From JASLEW01 sp963732005 (lineage in GTDB: Bacteria; Acidobacteriota; Thermoanaerobaculia; Multivoradales; UBA5704): a stretch of 64,000 nt of DNA. Of this stretch, positions 60,626 to 64,000 are shown piece after piece. A program made the position numbers and the translations under genes. The notes below the pieces were generated by a model, which had not been told where the DNA came from, searched no databases, and worked only from the letters and a program-made list of their open reading frames with translations. The stretch spans positions 434,001 to 498,000 of the forward strand of contig CAVSXT010000003.1 in NCBI GenBank assembly GCA_963732005.1, given 5' to 3'. The stretch's first letter is position 1. Every line of letters begins with the position of its first letter.

Positions 60626-61825
60626 CTACATGCCGAGCCACTCGCTCTTGCGGGGCAGGTCGTAGTCCTTGACCTTGACCAGCGCACCGTTCCTGACCTG
60701 GTAGATCGGGGTGGTGGTGCAGGGGCGGTGGTCGGTCGGGGTGTAGGTGACGTTGCACGCGATGCCGCCCAGGTCGAAGTTGCGGATCGATTCGAGCGCG
60801 CTCTTGATCCCTTCGCCGTTGAGCTGGCCGGCCTTGTCGGCGCGCTTCAGCCCTTCGACCAGCACCGCGGTGGACGCCCAGCCGCGCACGTAGAGCGCGT
60901 CGTGCGGCGCGCCCTTGGCGAAGTCCTGGATCCGCTTCATGCCCGGGACGTTGGTGCCGTAGGGGGGATTCGCCATCACGCCGGTGACGCCCTCGGCGGC
61001 TTCCTTGGCGACCGCCGGCAGCGCTTCGCTGAAGCCGTAGGGATTGGAGCCGAACTTGGTCTTGAGGCCGAGCTTGGCGGCGTCCTTGAGGATGATCGAG
61101 GTGCTGGTGGTGGTGACGTTGATGAAGGCGTAGTCAGCGCCGGCCTGCTGCATGGTGAGCAGCTGGCTGGTGGCGTCCTGGAAGGCGCCCGGCAGCACGC
61201 CGTCGTACACCCAGTCGATGCCGTTCTCCTTGGCGAAGGCCTTGCCCGCGTCGAGCGGCGAGCGGCCGTAGGCGTTGTCGCCGAACAGGGCCGCGACCTT
61301 CGGGTGCCGCGACCTGTCCTTCCAGTCGTCCTTGACCCACAGCAGCCACGCCCGCAGCTGGTCGGAGTAGGTGGGCGCGATGAAGAAATTGTAAGGATTC
61401 TTGGCGGGATCGCTGAGGTGGGCGGAGAACGAGGCGGAGACATAGGGGATCTTGTCCCTCGCCGTCTGCTCGCGCAGGGCTTCGGTGTCGCCGGTGCCCC
61501 AGCCGGCGATCAGCACCACCTTCTCGTCGTTGACCAGCCGCTTGTAGAGGGCGATCGCCTCGGGGATCTTGTAGCCGTAGTCGGCGTCCACCAGCTTCAG
61601 CCGCTTGCCGTTGACGCCGCCGTGGGCGTTGGTCCATTCGACCGCGTCGCGCACGCCCTGGGCGTAGGACTTGCCGACGTCGGAGGTGATCCCGGTCAAA
61701 TCGAAGATGCCGCCGATCTTGATCTCCGGGCCGGCGGCCGGCTGCGCGGGAAGGCCGCCGCTGGCGGCGAGCCAGAGGATCGAGGCGGTGCAGACGGCTC
61801 TGCCGAGAACGGTGAAGCTCTTCAT
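60626..61825 (-). CDS. livK: Periplasmic substrate-binding protein of the Liv-type ABC importer
   Basis: The 399-residue protein starts at an ATG with GGAGG six bases upstream and has a signal peptide (MKSFTVLGRAVCTASILWLA). The mature part is a type I periplasmic-binding fold: IKIGGIFDLTGITSDVGKSY, GVNGKRLKLVDADYGYKIPE, LIAGWGTGDTEAL, FGDNAYGRSPLDAG and ALYVRGWASTAVLVEGLKRA. Homologues in this operon type bind branched-chain amino acids or aromatic/aliphatic acids; the two CoA ligases downstream favour an acid. It is the first gene of the seven-gene operon. Confidence 0.9.
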   Translation of the reverse strand: MKSFTVLGRAVCTASILWLAASGGLPAQPAAGPEIKIGGIFDLTGITSDVGKSYAQGVRDAVEWTNAHGGVNGKRLKLVDADYGYKIPEAIALYKRLVNDEKVVLIAGWGTGDTEALREQTARDKIPYVSASFSAHLSDPAKNPYNFFIAPTYSDQLRAWLLWVKDDWKDRSRHPKVAALFGDNAYGRSPLDAGKAFAKENGIDWVYDGVLPGAFQDATSQLLTMQQAGADYAFINVTTTSTSIILKDAAKLGLKTKFGSNPYGFSEALPAVAKEAAEGVTGVMANPPYGTNVPGMKRIQDFAKGAPHDALYVRGWASTAVLVEGLKRADKAGQLNGEGIKSALESIRNFDLGGIACNVTYTPTDHRPCTTTPIYQVRNGALVKVKDYDLPRKSEWLGM

Positions 61826-61875
61826 AGAAGCCTCCGCAGAAGAGTCGTGGGAGATCGGACGCCCTTTTGACTCGC

Positions 61876-61904
61876 ACTGTAGCAACCGGCCTGGAGGCTT
61901 GCAA
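61876..61904 (-). promoter_or_regulatory. Promoter of the liv/CoA-ligase operon
   Basis: On the minus strand TTGCAA (61899-61904) and TACAGT (61876-61881) are spaced by 17 bases, about 50 bases upstream of the livK start codon. Confidence 0.5.
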
Positions 61905-61933
61905 GCCGCGCGCAGTCGCGCGCGCCCCGGCGG

Positions 61934-61939
61934 TACAAT
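61934..61939 (+). promoter_or_regulatory. -10 element directly upstream of the HIT gene
   Basis: TACAAT lies eight bases before the HIT ATG, so the transcript would be leaderless. No matching -35 is seen and no ribosome binding site precedes the ATG. Confidence 0.4.
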
Positions 61940-61947
61940 GGCCGCCC

Positions 61948-62378
61948 ATGAGCGAGCCGCAGATCACCGCTTTCGACAAGATCCTCGCCGGCGAGATCCC
62001 CTGCTACCGGGTCTACGAGGACGACCACGTGCTGGCCTTCCTCGACATCGGGCCGCTGGCGGACGGCCACACCCTGGTGATCCCGAAGGAGCGCAAGGCG
62101 CATCTGCACGAGCTGTCGGACGAGTCGGCGGCGGCGCTCGGGCGCGTCCTGCCCCGCATCTGCCGCGCCGTGCTGCGCGCCACCGGCGCCACCGCCTACA
62201 ACGTGCTGCAGAACAACGGCCGGCACGCCAGCCAGGTGGTGATGCACGTCCATTTCCACATCATCCCCAGGTCCGGCCGCGACGGCCTGCCGATCGGCTG
62301 GCCGGCGGGCAGCCTGGCCGAGCCAGGGCCGGCGAGCTGCTGGCGAGCATGCGCGGCGCGCTGGAAGAGGAGCATTGA
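61948..62378 (+). pseudogene. HIT family nucleotide hydrolase, frameshifted near its C-terminus
   Basis: The frame from the ATG at 61948 encodes a typical HIT protein: FDKILAGEIPCYRVYEDDHV, FLDIGPLADGHTLVIPK, YNVLQNNGRHASQVVMHVHF and the HxHxH active site HVHFHIIP (residues about 105-112). HIT enzymes hydrolyse nucleotide phosphoramidates or dinucleotides. After SLAE (62320) the frame goes wrong: the expected end AGELLASMRGALEEEH is in another frame and ends at the TGA at 62376-62378. Restoring one base near 62322 gives the full protein. Without it, the frame runs on for another 250 or so residues over the next gene. A sequencing indel is the likeliest cause; the active site is intact either way. 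Confidence 0.85.
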
Positions 62379-63391
62379 TGCGCGCCGTCGAGATCCGCGA
62401 CGGCTTCGGCCTCGATCACCTGGCCCTGGTCGAGCGGCCCGACCCCCAGCCCGGACACCGCCAGGCGCTGGTGCGGGTGCGCGCCACCTCGCTCAACTAC
62501 CGCGACCTGCTGATGGCCACCGGCCGCTACAACCCCAAGCAGAAGCTGCCGCTGATCCCCTGCTCCGATGGCGCCGGCGAGGTGGTGGCGGTGGGCGAGG
62601 GCGTCTCCCGGGTCCGCCCCGGCGACCGTGTCTGCGCCATCTTCGCCCAGGGCTGGATCGCCGGCGAGCCCGCCCGCGACATGGTGAGGACGACACTCGG
62701 GGGGCCCCTCGACGGCATGCTGGCCGAGCTGGTGGTGCTTGGCGAGGAGGGCCTGGTGAAGACCCCGGCTCACCTGACCGACGCCCAGGCGGCGACTCTG
62801 CCCTGCGCGGCGGTGACCGCCTGGACGTCGCTGATCGAGGGCGGCCAAGGCCTGAAGGCCGGCGAGACGGTGCTGCTGCTCGGCACCGGCGGCGTCTCGA
62901 TCGTCGCCCTGCAGCTGGCGGTGCTGGCCGGCGCCCGGGTGATCATCACCTCCAGCAGCGACGAGAAGCTGGAGCGAGCCAAGCAGCTCGGCGCGGCGGC
63001 CGGCATCAACTACCGGGAGGTGCCGGAATGGGGGGCGAGGGTCAGGGAGCTGACAGGCGGTGAGGGTGCCGACCACGTGCTGGAGACCGGCGGCGCCACG
63101 ACCCTGCCGCAGTCCCTGCAAGCGGTGCGGGTCGGCGGCCGCATCGCGCTGATCGGGGTGCTCTCCGGCAACGCCGCCGAGATCTCGATCCCCGCGATCC
63201 AGATGCGGCGAGTGCGGGTGGAGGGGGTGCTGGTAGGCTCGCGGGCCAGCTTCGAGGCGATGAACCGCGCCGTGGCCCTGCACAGGGTGCAGCCGGTGAT
63301 CGATCGCACCTTCCCGCTGGCCGAAGCCCAAGCCGCCTTCGAGCACATGGCGGCGGGGCGGCACTTCGGCAAGATCTGCATCGATGTTTGA
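62378..63391 (+). CDS. MDR-family NAD(P)-dependent alcohol dehydrogenase / quinone oxidoreductase
   Basis: The 337-residue protein has the GroES-like N-domain (TSLNYRDLLMATGRYNPK, CSDGAGEVVAVGEGVSRVRPG) and the Rossmann domain with LLGTGGVSIVALQLAVLAGA and ITSSSDEKLERAKQLGA. The structural-zinc Cys cluster of classical alcohol dehydrogenases is absent, which fits zinc-independent quinone reductase or acrylyl-CoA-reductase-like members. Its ATG shares one base with the TGA of the HIT gene (TGATG), so the two genes are coupled. The substrate is unknown. Confidence 0.88.
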   Translation: MRAVEIRDGFGLDHLALVERPDPQPGHRQALVRVRATSLNYRDLLMATGRYNPKQKLPLIPCSDGAGEVVAVGEGVSRVRPGDRVCAIFAQGWIAGEPARDMVRTTLGGPLDGMLAELVVLGEEGLVKTPAHLTDAQAATLPCAAVTAWTSLIEGGQGLKAGETVLLLGTGGVSIVALQLAVLAGARVIITSSSDEKLERAKQLGAAAGINYREVPEWGARVRELTGGEGADHVLETGGATTLPQSLQAVRVGGRIALIGVLSGNAAEISIPAIQMRRVRVEGVLVGSRASFEAMNRAVALHRVQPVIDRTFPLAEAQAAFEHMAAGRHFGKICIDV

Positions 63392-63473
63392 GCAGCTCAG
63401 GCGTGGGGGCTACGCTTAGGGTTTCCATGCCCTCCGCAGAGGCTGTACGCCCCGGTCCCAGGGGCCGCAACGC

Positions 63474-63512
63474 TCAGGTCAATGACTTGCCCGCAGCGAC
63501 AAGCTGACCTGA
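63474..63512 (+). promoter_or_regulatory. Inverted repeat before the GHKL ATPase gene, possible operator
   Basis: TCAGGTCA (63474-63481) and TGACCTGA (63505-63512) are perfect 8-base inverted repeats separated by 23 bases, ending next to the TAGGAG ribosome binding site. They could be a regulator site or a hairpin that hides the binding site. A short GCCCC/GGGGC hairpin at 63449-63465 lies just upstream. Confidence 0.4.
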
Positions 63513-63523
63513 TAGGAGTATGC

Positions 63524-64000
63524 ATGAAGCCGGAAAAAAAGACCTTTAAGATAAGCACGGGGCTGAAGGACCTGATTGGGCGCGACCTCATTACGGACGA
63601 CTTTGTAGCGGTGTTCGAGCTGGTCAAGAACTCCTTCGATGCACATGCAAAGGGCGTCCGAATCACCTTCGACGATGACACGATCACAATTGCCGATAAC
63701 GGTAAGGGCATGTCACGTCAGGACATCCTTAACAAATGGTTATTCGTCGCTTACTCAGCGAAGCGTGATGGGACGGAAGACGTTGATTATCGCGACCACA
63801 TTGGCGAGCGTGCAAGGCCCTTCGCAGGGGCGAAGGGCGTGGGTCGCTTTTCTTGCGATCGACTTGGCGCCGAGCTAACTCTGAACACCCGGTCCCGTGG
63901 CGGGCCGGTTCAGGTGTTGGAGATTGACTGGCGGCTCTACGAGGAGGATCCGGAGCAGGAATTTGGTGAAGTAGAAGTATCTCTGTCGGAACAAGAGAGC
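63524..64000 (+). CDS. GHKL (Hsp90/MutL-type) ATPase, 3' end outside the window
   Basis: The first 159 residues are visible. TAGGAG lies five bases before the ATG. GHKL motifs are complete: N-box FELVKNSFDAHA (about residues 32-43), G1 IADNGKGMS (about 57-65) and G2 GAKGVGRFSCDRLG (about 104-117). The absence of a signal peptide or membrane helix and the direct start into the ATPase fit stand-alone HATPase_c_3 proteins, which often occur in defence or accessory islands, rather than sensor kinases. Many A/T-ending codons (for example AAA, ATA, TTA, CGT) contrast with the neighbouring genes, suggesting recent acquisition. The partner domains lie beyond the window. Confidence 0.82.
   Translation, partial: MKPEKKTFKISTGLKDLIGRDLITDDFVAVFELVKNSFDAHAKGVRITFDDDTITIADNGKGMSRQDILNKWLFVAYSAKRDGTEDVDYRDHIGERARPFAGAKGVGRFSCDRLGAELTLNTRSRGGPVQVLEIDWRLYEEDPEQEFGEVEVSLSEQES

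Noticed and set aside
62379..63063. C-terminal 230 residues of the extended HIT reading frame
   Set aside because: They arise from the frameshift and run over the MDR oxidoreductase gene in another frame.

Overview
The window is very GC-rich bacterial DNA and most resembles a member of the Acidobacteriota, possibly a Thermoanaerobaculia-like soil lineage. The main pointers are an ADOP-type (MacB/FtsX) duplicated permease without an ATPase partner, a 1130-residue Asp-box (Vps10/sortilin-like) secreted protein, a class I lanthipeptide-like precursor, and a large PKS/NRPS locus in a DNA style typical of that phylum. The assignment is inference; there is no rRNA or single-copy marker here.

Layout. 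1-9.8 kb is a mosaic accessory region: a 5'-truncated DUF4262/Tdi1-like gene, an IS630-family element (TA target duplication) that cuts the end of a Cys-rich reading frame, a DUF4386 membrane protein, a broken RiPP core followed by an intact lanthipeptide-like precursor with its own hairpin terminator, a GT-C-like membrane protein co-directional with the Asp-box protein, a Phd/PIN toxin-antitoxin pair and a scrap that may be a GH127 C-terminus. 10.0-13.9 kb holds a secreted protein of unknown function with an in-frame TAG, and the ADOP permease.

13.9-44.6 kb is a leftward hybrid NRPS/PKS locus: an EntS-like MFS exporter, then an assembly line reading ACP / C-A-T / C-A-T / C-A-T / C-A-T / KS-AT-T / C-A-T / KS-AT-KR-T / C-A-T-TE. 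My hand-read A-domain codes suggest Ala, Leu-like, Ala, Ser, then (after a malonate unit) Gly-like, then (after a second malonate unit) an uncertain Pro-like residue. The first synthetase is split by one extra base in a T domain; removing that base gives a single reading frame of about 4576 residues. The KR lacks its Tyr and Asn. The leading carrier protein has no loading enzyme in the window, which suggests a starter acyl chain supplied in trans.

44.6-53.6 kb: an NmrA-like reductase behind a near-consensus promoter carrying two 13-bp direct repeats; an operon of YjbR-like protein, PanE-like reductase and MFS transporter; a DUF6600 surface-type protein; and a translationally coupled operon of a KamA-type radical SAM aminomutase with two different ATP-grasp ligases, which may build an undescribed beta-amino-acid-containing small molecule.

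53.7-61.8 kb is one leftward operon for a Liv-type ABC importer (livK, livF, livG, livH, livM) interleaved with two CoA ligases, most likely for uptake and activation of a carboxylate. 61.9-63.4 kb holds a frameshifted HIT protein and an MDR oxidoreductase. From about 63.4 kb the composition becomes visibly richer in A/T and a GHKL-type ATPase starts, cut by the window edge; this may be the beginning of an acquired island.
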